A stretch of DNA of 64,000 nt from Sindora glabra (GCA_020226215.1 CM035232.1:18946316-19010315); one strand, 5' to 3'. Shown: positions 1-12,939, numbered from the stretch's first letter. Numbers and translations: made by a program. The notes: generated by a model not told the origin, from the letters alone.

Positions 1-3000
1 CAATTCTAGCTGCAATGCCATGCCAAACCGCAGAAGAGAGGCAAATTCGAGATAGAAAAGCTTTCCTGCTTCACAGTTTATTCGTCGATGTGTCAGTCTT
101 TAAGGCTGTTTCTGTAATAAAGCATCTAAAAGACAGTAAGCAAAGCCCTTTTCATGGTCCAGCTAGACCAACTTCATACGAAGAAAGAATTGGAGATTTA
201 ATTATATCAGTCACGAGAGATTTGTCTAATGCAAGTATAAAGTTGGATTGCAAAAATGATGGGAGTCAAGTTCTTGGGTTGTCAGAAGAAGAACTTGCTC
301 AGAGAAACTTACTTAAAGGCATAACTGCTGATGAGAGTGCTACTGTACATGTAAGTAACTACTAAGTGCTCTTAGCCTATTATAATTTACTGAAGTAGCT
401 TTTTGACAAATTAATGTCATGTTTTGCTCGTGTAGGATACTCCTACTTTAGGGGTAGTAATTGTAAGACATTGTGGTTACACAGCTGTGGTAAAGGTTTC
501 AGCTGACAAAAATTGGGAGGGGAATTCTATTCCCTTGGACATTGATATAGAGGATCAACCTGAAGGAGGTGCAAATGCTTTAAATGTTAACAGGTCAGTT
601 CATCTATCACTGATGGTCTATTTTGGTAATCAAGCGTTCGGCATAAATACCAACCAACTCACTTCTTGTGTTAAATGTTCATAATTTGTGTACGTTAGAA
701 TCATTATGCATGTACAAATTAAGGGGAAAAAAGGTAGCCCCCATTTTATAGCATATAGGGCAATAACTTCACTGCCTCACTCTGATTTAATATCCCTGTT
801 GAGTACATCTGGATTTATAATTACTGATGCAACTTCTTAACAAATCACCTTCAGCTTGAGGATGCTGTTGAACAAATCATCCACACCCTCGTCATCTAAT
901 ACAATTCAAAGAATCCAGAGCACCGATATAGAACTTTTACGTTCTACTAGGTCTTTGGTAAGAAGAGTTCTGGAGGAAAGTTTACTGAAATTGCAGGGAG
1001 AACCCACTAAACATAGTAAGTCTATCAGATGGGAACTAGGAGCATGTTGGGTACAGCATTTGCAAAATCAAGCTACAGGGAAAACTGAGCCAAAAAAGGC
1101 AGAAGAAGTCAAAGTTGACCCACCAGTAAAAGGTCTTGGAAAGCAAGGTGGATTGCTAAAGGAACTGAAGAAGAAAATTGATGTCAGGAACTCCAAGGTT
1201 GAGCAAGATAAAGAAAATTCCACGTGCAATGGCATTGACAAAAACAAGTCTGGTACCGCTCTACAGGAGTCAGAGAGTCAAGGTGAAGAAAAGGAAACTA
1301 TGTGGAGAAAGCTTCTTCCTGATGCAGCATACACACGTCTCAGAGAATCTAAAACCGGCTTACACCTGAAGGTATGTTTCTGCTTCTGAACATGAATGAT
1401 TCCCTTCTTAAGTTTGTTCAATATTTGTCCTTATTTTCTTTTTCGTCTTTAATTGAATTCACTTACCTTATGAAGTTTTTCTTCTTATACACTGATACCA
1501 ATTTTGCTGGCTTTCCATATTTTCAGTCACCCAATGAATTGATGGAAATGGCACATAAATATTATGATGATACTGCACTGTCGAAGCTGGTTAGTTTATA
1601 AACTGTGAACATGTTTTTCACCTGATATGAGGAATATATTTGACTGATTTGACTTCAAACTATAGGTGGCTGATTTTGGATCCCTTGAACTTTCACCAGT
1701 TGATGGCAGGACATTGACTGATTTCATGCATACCAGGGGCTTGCGAATGTCTTCGTTGGGACGAGTGGTAATAAATTTAATCATTTATCCACATCCTGCC
1801 TGCCATACTTATACCATCTTTTCACTATTTAATCATAACTATTTTGACTACTTTCTTCTTTTAATATCAGTTGCAGCGTGGCTCTTTATCCTTATATAAT
1901 AGTCTGAAGATAAACAATAATCATATGTACTAATAAGTAATACCAATCTGAGGTTCTTTGAGAGATTAGTTGAGTACAAGAAGATATGAACGGAGACCTG
2001 GGATTTTGAAGAAGGCAGCACAAAAGAAAACTCATATTTACATGATAAAGGGAGGACAACGATTTTGTATAATGTGCAAAAGTTTGGAGCTTCTTTCTAT
2101 TATATCTCTCCAATATGAAAAATTGATTGTCTTATAATGTTGAATGGGAAAATCAAACTGCTGTTACAAGTTGTAGTGTTCCATGGGATATAACCAGAAA
2201 TTTAGCCACTAGTTTATTTTTCCAAGTTAGCTTTTATGGACCATGTAAGGCATGCATTTTAGTTTTAAGGGAAGTATTTAGCAAAATTACAAACCTCTAC
2301 TTTTGTTCACTTTGTTATCATTCCAAAATAAACTTTAATTATTCTTCAGGCTTCTTGGGAGCGAACTTCTCTGAATGGCATTTGCAATTATCTTCTGTTG
2401 ATTTATCTATTTCATGTGTCAAGTCTGCATTCAATCAAGATTATCTCTTTTTCTAATTTCCTTTTTCTTTCTTAGATTGGTTCATATTATACCATAATCC
2501 ATCTGTTCTGTTTTAGGAGTTCAGCATGTTTTAACTGCTATGTTGATCAGAGATTTCAATTTTTATCTGCCAGGTTGAGCTTGCAGACAAACTTCCTCAT
2601 GTACAATCATTATGCTTGCACGAAATGGTTATCCGAGCCTACAAGCACATCTTGCAAGCTGTCATTGCTGCAGTAGATGATGTTGCCGACTTAGCTTCAT
2701 CTATAGCATCGTGCTTAAATATATTGTTAGGAACGCCATCACCTGAAACCATTGATGCAGATATTATCAATTGTGATGAATTGAAATGGAAATGGGTAGA
2801 AGCCTTCCTTGGAAAGAGGTTCGGCTATCAATGGAAACATGAAAGTGGTCAGGATTTAAGGAAGTTTGCCATTCTTCGCGGACTATGCCACAAGGTAAAG
2901 TCAAATACTCATTCTGTAATACATTAACTTTGACCATATTCTGCCACAAATTTTCAGTTAAGATGATCTTTTCACAGGTTGGACTTGAGCTAGCTCCAAG

Positions 3001-6000
3001 GGACTATGATGTGGAGTCAGCATCTCCTTTTAGAAAGTTGGATATCGTAAGCATGGTCCCTGTATATAAGGTAACATAATGACTAATGAGGGGGGGGGGT
3101 ACTTGCTTAGAAGGGAGGCTCGCATTTCTTTTCTTTAGGTGTGATGGATCTTATGATTGAATTTATAATACCAATTATTTGCATAGCATGTGGCATGCTC
3201 ATCTGCTGATGGCCGCACACTGTTGGAATCATCAAAGACTTCCTTAGACAAAGGTAAATTGGAGGATGCTGTCAACAATGGCACAAAGGTATGGATAATT
3301 TTACCCATCTTGAAATGTGGATTGTTAATCAAGCAAACGACTAATGCATCAACCTTTTGCATTGAATCTTTTGAAGGCGCTTTCCAAATTAGTGGCAGTA
3401 TGCGGACCTTACCATAGAATGACTGCAGGAGCATACAGTCTCTTGGCTGTTGTGCTGTACCATACTGGAGATTTTAATCAGGTATGTGCTTTGGTGGCTT
3501 TTTTTTTTTTCTAAATAATTCCTGTTCATTCATCACATGCCTGGTGAAATACTTTGTGAAAATTTGTAGCACTTGGTGCATGCTTTATATGGACTGTTGA
3601 TTTTAAAATTGTTTTCTTTCGTAGAATGTAATTTCTAAATAATAGAAAATTCATGTAGCATGTACTAAAAAACTAAAACTCTGCTAGCACTTTGAGGGGT
3701 GTAATAACATTCAATATTGTCTTTGGAATTTTTCCTCTTTCATGTCATGAGTTCAAATTAAGGACCTTGCATGCATGTGTTTAGTGGCTTATCACTCCTA
3801 TTATTACCAAAAAAATGTTTAAAATTCTACTGAAATAGGTATTAATTTTATAAGGCCAAATTTGAGATTTTCTCAAGTCAGTAGTAGACATAGGTATCTA
3901 AAGTTTAAGGTCCATTTTGAATACGCTTAATTGCCATGATAGTTACTTTTAATACTTTAAATCTTGGCTGTGCTGAGTCTTGTTATTTTATTAGGCAACA
4001 ATTTATCAGCAAAAGGCACTGGATATAAATGAAAGAGAGCTTGGACTGGATCATCCTGATACCATGAAAAGTTATGGGGATCTAGCTGTTTTCTACTATC
4101 GACTCCAACATACAGAATTAGCTTTAAAGTATGCTTTCATATATACTGTTCTTCAACAAAATTACCAGTTTGTTGTATTTTGGTAGCATTCTTTGTGATT
4201 CTTCATTGCTAACGGGTAGGGTACACTCAAGGAATGCTTTCTATGAGAAACCGTGCTCCAAACATCTGTGACCATACAAAAGATTAATTTTAAGACAAGA
4301 GGTCCCTTCTACTATAAGTATCCCAGTGAAACATAAAAACTCTCAAATTGACAATGTAATTTATTGTGGTAGCAGAGTGTTTTGATTCAATTATTTAAAT
4401 GTATTTTTAGATACATTCTTATTGACCTTTTTTTTGGTATACTATGGAGAGAATTGCCAGGGGATATTTATAGCTCCCTTTTTTCCCCCGTGTACATCTA
4501 GGTATGTCAACCGTGCACTGTATCTTTTGCACCTAACATGTGGACCTTCACATCCGAATACTGCTGCCACATATATCAATGTCGCAATGATGGAAGAAGG
4601 GCTGGGAAATGTGCATGTTGCTCTCAGATATCTTCACGAGGCTTTGAAGTGTAACAAAAGGCTACTTGGAGCTGATCATATACAGGTGCTGCGTTCTCGC
4701 ATTTCTTGCCCTAAACTACCTTACATGCATGCACAAGTTCCAACCATCACAAATGCAATCAACTTAGTACACTATATGGTTTCATAAATCTCAATTAAAA
4801 AAAATTAAACACAACAAACACAGCCAGTCCCTCATTACTATTATATTCTCAAATTTCATAACAAGTATTATTAATACTTATTTTTGCTTTTGTTATAAAT
4901 ATATAATTATTCATCCCTCCATTCACTTACAATGTTAAAATAAATGAAAAATATCAAAGTGAATTGTTAAATCTTACCTTAGCAATATCAAATATATGCT
5001 AACTTTTTAAATATATTATTTCTTTTCACCATTTATTTTACTGTTATAGTGGATGGATAGACAAATAATTATAATAAGGACTAATAGTGTTAGTTATGAA
5101 ATTTAAGGAATAAAATAGTCATTATTTTTATAAATAAAGGATAAAATATTATGTTTATTAAGGGGGGAGAAAAAATCGTTACCAATACTTTATTTATGAT
5201 AAGCATTAAAAAAAATAAAATTTCAAGGAATACATACCAATTTGTGTTATTTTCTTGGAAACCAGAACTGTGATCCAACCGAATTTTCATTTGTCTTATC
5301 AGGTTTTGTGGCAGTTCCATTATCTTTTTACTTAGTTATTGACTACAAAGAACAAATGCTTCACAACGCTATTATTTACCTAACCAGGGTATTACCTTGT
5401 TCACCCAGTTGGGTTTTAAATGAGTGGATCATACAGAAAATCCATAAAAGGAGTTGTAATGGAGCTGACTGTCATAAAGTTCAAGCATGCAAATTTGTTA
5501 AAAGGGTTATCATCAATGATGGCATGTAAATTTGTTAGAATATGTAGGTCGTTATTATCGAAAATGTAAACTGCTAGGTCGTTTTCCTTGCTGAGATTAT
5601 TGTCGTTGCTCCAGACTATTCTTCGTACATTCGTTTTCTGAATCCCATGTTCATTATAGTTTTCCTAGGGCTAATGCATATAACATTTAAGGAATAGTGC
5701 TGGTATTTATAACTTATTTAGTGAATTCTTGGCTTATTCAGACTGCAGCAAGCTACCATGCAATAGCTATCGCCCTTTCTTTGATGGAAGCGTACTCTCT
5801 GAGCGTTCAGCATGAACAAACCACCTTGCAGATATTACAGGCCAAACTTGGGTCTGATGATCTGAGGACGCAGGTAGTCTCACTTGTGCTACTTAAATGA
5901 ATGACACTTTGTCAATATATATTTCTGTTCCTCAGATCTATAGATGGGGAACCATTTCACAGGATGCAGCTGCATGGCTTGAATACTTTGAGTCAAAGGC

Positions 6001-8477
6001 TCTGGAGCAACAGGAGGCTGCACGTAATGGTACACCTAAGCCAGATGCTTCAATCTCCAGCAAAGGTCATTTGAGGTAGTTGCTGTAACATGGCCTTTTT
6101 TTCGTTTCTTTTTTGAAAACCTGAAGTTGTGGTTACTTGGAATTCCTTGTAAATCGCTGCAAAAATTTTTATTTTAAGGCAATTGACTTTTGTTCAAATT
6201 TCCTTTTAACTTGAATGACAACAAAAATGCGTTGGATCAGTGTGTCAGACCTCTTGGACTACATAACACCGGATGCTGATCTGAAAGCAAGAGAAGCACA
6301 AAAAAGGGCCCGTGCCAAGGTAATTCATAGTTATACTCTTTATCCTTCAGTGCCTCTTTTGTTGAATAGAAACTAAATTCTCTTCCCCCTTGCAGTTGAA
6401 AGGGAAACCAGGCCAAAACTGGGAAACAGTCTCGGATGAAAATCAGAAGGACGAAGATCAGTCTCAAGGTTATCGTATTAGAGAGAATACAAGCGATAAG
6501 GAAAATAAATCCCAACTTCAATCTGAAGAACGAGGGAATGATAAAGTTGATTCCACACTCTCAGACCGAACAATCTTCGACAATAGTAATAACCTGGTGC
6601 AGGATGACAACTCAGATGAAGGATGGCAAGAGGCCGTCCCTAAGGGTCGCTCACTCATTGGACGCAAGTCGTCTTCGTCAAGGAGGCCTACCCTTGCAAA
6701 ACTGAATACTAACTTTATGAATGCTGGACAGTCATCAAAACACCAGGGGAAGCCCACAAATTTTTCTTCTCCAAGGATCAAGTTAAATGAGACCAGCGGG
6801 CCAATTTCTAAAAAGTATGTTAAGAGTGCAAGCTTCAGTCCTAAGCTTAGTGGCTCCAATGCCTTAGCTGCTGGAGTAGAGAAATCAACAGACTCAAAGT
6901 CCGCCCCGGTCAGCCCTGCGCCAGGTGATCAAATTTCTAAATCAGCTCCTACAGTCAGTTCCATCACTGTTCAGGCAGCAGGCAAACTTTTCTCCTACAA
7001 AGAGGTTGCGTTAGCCCCACCCGGGACTATTGTGAAAGCTGTGGCTGAACAGTCACCGAATGGAAATCCTGAGGTGAGTCATGAGATAGTTGCAACAAAG
7101 GAGACGCATCATGACGTGGCTGTGTCAAAGGATGTGAAAGACGAGCATGTTCAGAAACCAAATGATGAGAAATCAAATCTGGTTTCTCAAGAGGAAACCA
7201 AAAGCTCTGTCCATGTGGAACAAAATGAAAAGGAACCTGAAGCTGAGAAAGATTATTCAGTCATAAAAAGTGATGTTGTTAGAGATGACGTTGTCGAAAT
7301 TGAACCCAAGGAACAAAATGATGTTAAAGAGACAGAAGCTGAAGCTGGAAAAATCATAGCCTTAGGAATTGAGAACTCTGATTCTTCACTGAAGACGAGC
7401 AACAATGCTTGGAAGAGTGCATTACAGGTTGAAGTGCAAGAAAGTTGCCAAGCAACGTCCCCCAATTCATATTCCCAAGCTGTTTTATCTGAAAATTCAA
7501 TGCAGTTGCTTGACGAAGATGCCTCAGTAGAAAAGTTTCCCGAGACAGAAGAAAAACAGCATGATTTATCGAGTGGTGACACAGTTAGTAAACCAATATC
7601 ATCTGATGAAGAAAAGCAAGAAGACCCAAATACTGGAAAGGAAACAACCAAGAAACTTTCTGCTGCTGCCCCTCCATTCAATCCATCCTCAGTTCCAGTT
7701 TTTGGCTCCGTTCCAGTTCCAGGTTTTAAAGATCACGGGGGAATTTTACCTCCACCAGTGAATATACCTCCCATGCTTACAGTCAGTCCTCGTAGATCAC
7801 CTCATCAATCAGCAACAGCAAGGGTTCCTTATGGTCCACGTATCTCAGGTGGTTATAATAGATATGGGAACCGAGTTCCACGAAATAAAACTGTATTCCA
7901 CACTGTTGAATACTCCGCTGATGGCACTCCTATCAGCCCTCCTAGAATAATGAACCCACATGCCACTGAATTTGTACCTGGCCAACCTTGGGTTCCTAAT
8001 GGCTACCCTGTGCCGACTAATGGATATCTGGCTTCTCCAAATGGTTTCCCCATCTCTCCAAATGGAATTCCACTGTCACCAAATGGATATCCACCGTCAC
8101 TGAATGGTGCTCCTGTGACTGAAACTGGTATTGCAATATCTCCAACCGGTTCTGCAGATTCAGCTTCAGTTGGAAATGATGAAATTGATCTAAAAGACAA
8201 AAATCAAGCTCCAGAGGAGGACAATAAAGAAATTCCCTCAGCAGAAGCCGGATGTGAAAAGGAGGAAACGAAGCAAAAACCTGAACAAGAAGACTCTGCC
8301 AGTAATGAAGACTGTTGTCATAAAACAGAGGAAAATCCTTCAGAACTGGTTCCGGTAGTTGGTTCTAGTCAGCAGGACAAAGAGACCAGCAATGACACAG
8401 TGACTGCGAAAAAGACAAGCAAATGTTGGGGAGATTACAGCGACAGTGAAGCGGATATGGTCGAGGTCACAAGCTAG
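1..8477 (+). CDS. REC/TSS-type clustered-mitochondria (CLU) family protein with TPRs, 5' partial
   Basis: Plant CLU-superfamily protein of the REDUCED CHLOROPLAST COVERAGE/TSS group; Arabidopsis members control the share of the cell occupied by chloroplasts. Exons by GT-AG junctions with consistent phase: 1-350, 436-593, 855-1371, 1527-1589, 1666-1767, 2574-2894, 2978-3070, 3187-3288, 3377-3481, 3995-4128, 4502-4685, 5742-5873, 5936-6075, 6241-6319, 6396-8477. They join into 1,519 codons with no stop before TAG at 8475. Reading starts mid-protein ([20 protein letters not shown]), so the start and most of the CLU domain lie upstream. Visible residues about 330-450 match the eIF3-p135-like region, and about 604-755 form kinesin-light-chain-like TPRs ([20 protein letters not shown]). 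The last exon (from about 827) is a long, acidic, low-complexity tail with an SPNG repeat, ending in the family-typical [19 protein letters not shown]. Intron 11 (about 1.06 kb) carries a MITE-like insertion. Family assignment is secure; which REC paralogue is not. Confidence 0.93.
4830..5135. mobile_element. MITE-like inverted-repeat insertion in intron 11 of the REC/TSS gene
   Basis: The left arm (about 4835-4880) and the reverse complement of the right arm (about 5060-5125) share a diverged inverted repeat; the common core is AAATTTCATAAC preceded by TATTCTC or TATTCCTT. The interior (about 4930-5070) is similar in direct orientation to 51825-51985, so this is a dispersed family and not unique intron sequence. 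No coding capacity is seen. Ends are approximate and no target-site duplication could be fixed. It lies within the intron, 145 bp or more from both splice sites, so it should not break the protein. Confidence 0.5.
7981..8160 (+). repeat. SPNG-type short tandem repeat encoded in the REC/TSS tail
   Basis: Within the last exon the protein repeats an x-P-N-G-[YFI]-P unit about every 8 residues: VPNGYP, PTNGYL, SPNGFP, SPNGIP, SPNGYP, SLNGAP, then decayed TETGIA and SPTGSA. At DNA level the unit is about 24 bp, built around TCTCCAAATGG or TCACCAAATGG, so copy number could vary by slippage. The segment is predicted to be disordered and sits between proline-rich and acidic stretches. Confidence 0.85.
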
Positions 8478-9390
8478 AAGGGTATCAAGGGTTTTTCTTG
8501 TTATGAAGTATCTGCTCACTGCACAAGTTGCACACTTTTGAAGACACAAATGTCAAGGAAATAATTACACAGACGCCAGAAACTGATTGGACTCGGGAGT
8601 TCATTGACCTGAAACCCTGTGAAAAGTCTCGTAAATCTTGTGCTGCTGTAATCATAGGTTTTTTGAGTACTTGCTTTTATAGCCTTTTATGCGGAAGTGA
8701 AAATGACGATGGAAGCAATTTATTGAGTGACAAATTCTCAACTCGTGTTTGGAATCATTCATATTTTTTCCCAGCTATAATTTTTGGTTTGTATTAGACT
8801 GCTTGTTGCATAGGAGGATTGCATTGAAACATTTGTGATTTCTTGGTCATTAGTCTTGGGGTGATGACTAAATTCCAGAATAAGGTCTCATTTTTTATGC
8901 CTGTATTTTTTACGTCCAAGTTGTAGCAGCCTTGACTTCTCTGAGAGCGGAACAAAGGTTATGCAGTTAGAACTCAGAATGATCTGATCCTTATTTTTGT
9001 TTTGTCCCGTGACAGTCATCCCATGTGATTAGGAGATATGGTATGCCTTGGTGATTCCTTACATAACATTCGTCTTTCACTAGGAATATCCGTTGGTACT
9101 TGGTTAATATTCAGAGTCATATTCCGAATGGTTAAAAAAAAAAAAACTCATCAAGGGGTGAAGAACGTTGTTCTTAAACACTATTTCTGCGTTGCATCTA
9201 GTGTAGCAATAATCATATTTATCTACTAAGAAATCACGGATACAACATGAACTAGTCTACTCTCTGCACTCGATTAAGAAGCTAGCTTCTCCCTATAGCT
9301 ATAATGTAATTCATACAACAGGAACAACGTGCAGAATCTAATACTCAGATTTACTTCTAAATATTAGACAATTATCCGCATTTGGGCTGG
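8478..9390. other. Convergent intergenic region: 3' UTRs of the REC/TSS and HHP genes
   Basis: About 0.9 kb separates the two stop codons of the convergent genes. I see no protein-coding signal here; the open frames are short and have no family resemblance. The sequence is less AT-extreme than the desert further right, as expected for transcribed 3' UTR. Exact polyadenylation sites cannot be placed. Confidence 0.6.
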
Positions 9391-12300
9391 CTATAGTGCA
9401 CAGGTTGGTGATCCCCGTCGAAAATCCATGATCACAAGTGTAGCAGCACTATGTGCAAGGGCTCCAAGAACAACTAACACATGAAATATCTGATGGCTGT
9501 GCCCTGCAATGTCAAATGCTCCAGGCTTCCATCGTTCCGGTACTCTAGTTATGTAAAATGCAGCTCCTGTGGCATATAGAATCGCCATGGCAAGCTCGTA
9601 GCCGAGTGACACATATATATGAGGGTGGCCCCAATGGAGGGCAACAGCATGAGCTGCCGGAATTACACCTGAAAAACCCATGGTGAGGAATAAGGCTGCC
9701 CTGAAGGGTCGGAAGCGTGGTGTAGATAGAACAGGGGAAAGAAGGGTGATGATGGCCGTCACTCCGATCACAGTTATTGATGTGAGATAGAATAACCTTG
9801 AGTTAGGATTGCAGAAGAAGGCATAGTAAATGGGAGCAAAGAAGGAGCAAACTATCATTAGAGAAATGCCTGCATAATCTAGACGCCAGAAGAATAGATT
9901 AAAGCTTTTGGAGTGGCAGGCTAGAAGGTGGGAAAGAGAGCTGCAAGCCAAGCAGCCCATTCCTCCGGCTAAGAAAACAAACCATGGCCATTTGGGAATT
10001 GCGCCATCTTCTGTCAGCTCCTGAAGAATTGCCAGCTGCGGAATGTATCTAAAACATGAATCCTTTATCAAATAGAAGATTCAATTAGTGATGACTTCCT
10101 TAATAGAGAGCATACATGATCGAATTGAAGACAGATAAGTTACTATAGTATAGAATCATGCTTTTTTTTTTTTGTAAGAATCACATGATTGTGGTATGTT
10201 CACTGTCAGACTCATTGTTTTATCTGTAACCCCTATTCCTACTTCTTTGTTAATTAAAAATTTTGAATTCTAAAAAAAGTGTGAAGAAAGGAGTGAAATT
10301 ATAATAACAAGATGAGATTTATTCTTTTATCCTTATTTGACAATTAGCTGATAATTGCTTTTCATTTATAATGTTATTAACACATAAAATTTATCAATGA
10401 AATGTTAAGAATATCAATTCCGACCACCATAAAGGAGGAGGCTTAGAAATAGAATTTCTTAGCTTCAGAAACTTGTAAAAAGCCTATTAGAGAAAAACCA
10501 TGAGAGTTTATTTTAAAAAAGGGTTAGAAATGACTTGCTTGGTTGGCATAAATGATTTTTCAATAAGCATTTCTCAAATTTCTAATGGATCTATATAAAA
10601 AAATATAATGAAGATGATTTAAATTTGATAGACTTCTTATAGATTTAAATTAAAGGCCTTGCAATTCTTGAGAAGAATTCAAGTCTATTGTTTCCTCTTT
10701 GAAAAATTGAAAAGCAAAGAAAAATGAGGGCTTTGGAGTTAGAAAATATGGATTAGGAGATAGGATTGTCCCTAGAACTTGCTTCTCAAAGAAGGAAGCC
10801 TCTTGTCAAGGTAAAGCACAAGAGATCTCAGTTCATTAATATTTCTTCTCACTATAGTAGCAAGAAAAATTGAAAAGTTAGTTTGTATTTCTTATGTTTA
10901 AATGTGCACACTATGCTAAAGATCAGTTATTTATAATTAACTGTTTACATATAAAATGACATATAAAGAAGTGAATATATTTTATAAGTTATTTCAATAT
11001 TTTAAATTTTATATATTAGTTAGTATATTAAATTTTCTTATAAATAATATATTATTATAATTTAATTATTAAATTATTATATTTTTTAAAATTAAATAAT
11101 ATTTATAAATAATATTATATATTTATTCTATTTAATAATTTTTAAAATTATTATAATTTATTATTAAATTATTAGATATATTATCAATAATATATTATTA
11201 TATATTAGATATTTTTTAAAATTAAATTAATATAATTTTTATAATTATTAAATTTTTAAAAAGAATAAAATATAAAATATAAAAATTTAACAAAAGTAAT
11301 ATAATCATTTTTACCAATCAACTCAGCATTGAGTTTTGGCATTTTAAAAAAAATTAATTAATTAAATTAATTAATTATCAAATACTAAAATTAACAGTCG
11401 ATTTCAGTCAAACCAAAAGCTGTTTGAATAACACAGCCTTTACCAAAAATTTAGATATGCACTTTGTACACTTCGAAAGAAGTTGTATCACATCATTTAG
11501 CAAAGTCACAGTTTTACATTCTCCGATAAGATTTAGATGTGATATGGACTGAGGAGCTTTGAAATGTTAGATGTATTTTGAAAAATAAAGTATAATATTA
11601 TAATTTATAGAAAAATTAAGAATTTAAAATTTTATAGATAATAATTAAAATATAATTTTTAAATTTATAATCATTTATTTCTTTGATTTTTTAATCAAAA
11701 ATTATAATATTATCCTTTACGATCTAAAATACAAAATGCACTTGAAACTACACTTGAGAGAGGGTTAATCGGACGCATGACCATATCTTTACTGCTTGCT
11801 AAACAAAATTAGTAAAAAGGATCCCTAGTAGTTCCCATATTTGAAATTTATATATTATAAAATACGATGAGGAGTATATTTCCTAAGTCATTTTTTACTT
11901 CAATATATGCACAAATATCTCAGGCAGTTTGCCAGCTCCCGTTGCTCTCCTGAAGTTTTAAATCAGCACCGCCCATTAGAAAAAAAAAAAGGGGGGGGGG
12001 TCAAACATTTAAATAAGGCTCCACTAATAAGCGGAGATCACATGAGCTCACCGGGCCCACTTATCTCGAACCACCAGGATTCTCTGCCTCTGGGCCTCTG
12101 GCACCTTTGCCTAAAATGACCCCACCCCTCAATGCCTTTGTGAAAAAATGAAACAAATTTAAAAATAAAAAAAGGGCTGGAAACTAACCGAAAATACATG
12201 ACTGTCGGACACGTTCATATGAGTCGTCGTCAACAAGCCTAGCGCCGGAGCTCTGGCTCCACCACAAACAATACCAGATTATTCCCATCAGTATCAGTAT

Positions 12301-12812
12301 CCAATTTAAAATACTAAAAAATGAAATGACGAACAAATCCTCTGCCGCATTACCTGATAAAATCCGAGAGAAAACCTGGAAGCGCAAGCTGCGACGTCGT
12401 TCCCGTGATGCTCAAACTCATCAACGTCAACACCGCTAACATCAGAAAGCCCACCAAATGCCTGCAACGCAGCATCAAAAAGTTTAATCACATTGGAAAC
12501 AAGTGCTGGGTGAAATAGGATTTGAAATAGAAAAGCTCACGTCCAAATGTTTAGGGTTTCGTTGTGCCAGAAGAAAATACTCCACAAGGCGTCCTTCACA
12601 GGCCATTCGCAGCGGTAGTAGTCTAAGATGAATTCGTTGTCTTGTAAGTATTCCGGCAACTCCTGATACTTCACCAATTTTCTCTTCGATTTCTTCTCGT
12701 GTATGTCCATTTTGGCCCCGTGCTGCTGATGCTTCCTTTCCGATTTAACTTGGATTGTGAAATTTTCACTATTTGGATTGCTATGCTTGCCTCGCCGTCG
12801 ATTACTATTCAT
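9391..12812 (-). CDS. Heptahelical transmembrane protein (HHP/ADIPOR-like, PAQR/hemolysin-III family)
   Basis: Seven-pass membrane protein related to adiponectin/progestin receptors; plant HHPs are linked to hormone, sugar and stress signalling. Exons on the minus strand: 12812-12541, 12461-12354, about 12256-12203 and 10048-9391 (stop TAG at 9393-9391), giving about 363 residues, close to the family norm. Exon 1 has a basic N-terminus and the signature WHNETLNIW. Exon 2 completes TH and adds the first membrane helix (LVGFLMLAVLTLMSLSI). Exon 4 has SLSHLLACHS, FFWRLDYAGIS and the C-terminal GHSHQIFH; these are the S-x3-H, D and H-x3-H positions that bind zinc in the family. ATG at 12812 is the first in frame; a second Met (MDIHEKK) is possible. 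Exon 3 is short and uncertain: several in-phase acceptors exist (12256 or 12238), and the only phase-compatible donor is a weak GTCATG. Intron 3 is about 2.15 kb. Gene identity is secure, exon 3 is not. Confidence 0.9.
10049..12202 (-). other. Large AT-rich intron 3 of the HHP gene
   Basis: The intron holds no convincing coding exon. About 10970-11400 is extreme AT low complexity. Around 11920-12130 is a GC-richer island with an A11/G10 homopolymer junction near 11981-12000; it could be an alternative exon or old insertion, but no protein similarity is visible on either strand. Confidence 0.5.
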
Positions 12813-12834
12813 CGTACTGCGCCGTTCTTATGAA

Positions 12835-12878
12835 TTCTCGCCGGAAAATTGGTACCGTTTATGGCTTTCCGGCGAGAA
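12835..12878 (-). promoter_or_regulatory. GC-rich hairpin in the HHP 5' leader
   Basis: Perfect 13-bp inverted repeat TTCTCGCCGGAAA (12835-12847) and TTTCCGGCGAGAA (12866-12878) with an 18-nt loop. It lies 23-66 nt upstream of the HHP start codon and downstream of the TATA box, so it should be in the mRNA leader. A stem of this strength near the start codon could slow scanning ribosomes. The pairing is seen in the sequence; any regulatory effect is inference. Confidence 0.65.
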
Positions 12879-12939
12879 ATAAGGGGGCTCTTAATTGTCC
12901 GGGATATCTGCTATGAGCTTTATCTCTCCCTGGCCTTTC

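Noticed and set aside
3670..3825. Possible SINE in intron 9 of the REC/TSS gene
   Set aside because: GAGTTCAAATTAAGGACC resembles a B box and a short A run follows, with imperfect 11-bp flanks (AAAACTCTGCT / AAAATTCTACT), but no A box could be found.
7253..7681. 142-codon minus-strand open frame inside the REC/TSS last exon
   Set aside because: Antisense shadow of a strongly supported exon; serine/phenylalanine-rich with no recognisable similarity.
12186..12196. GTTAGT donor after HHP exon 3
   Set aside because: It is a better donor by sequence but leaves one base, while exon 4 needs a two-base overhang, so the frame would break.
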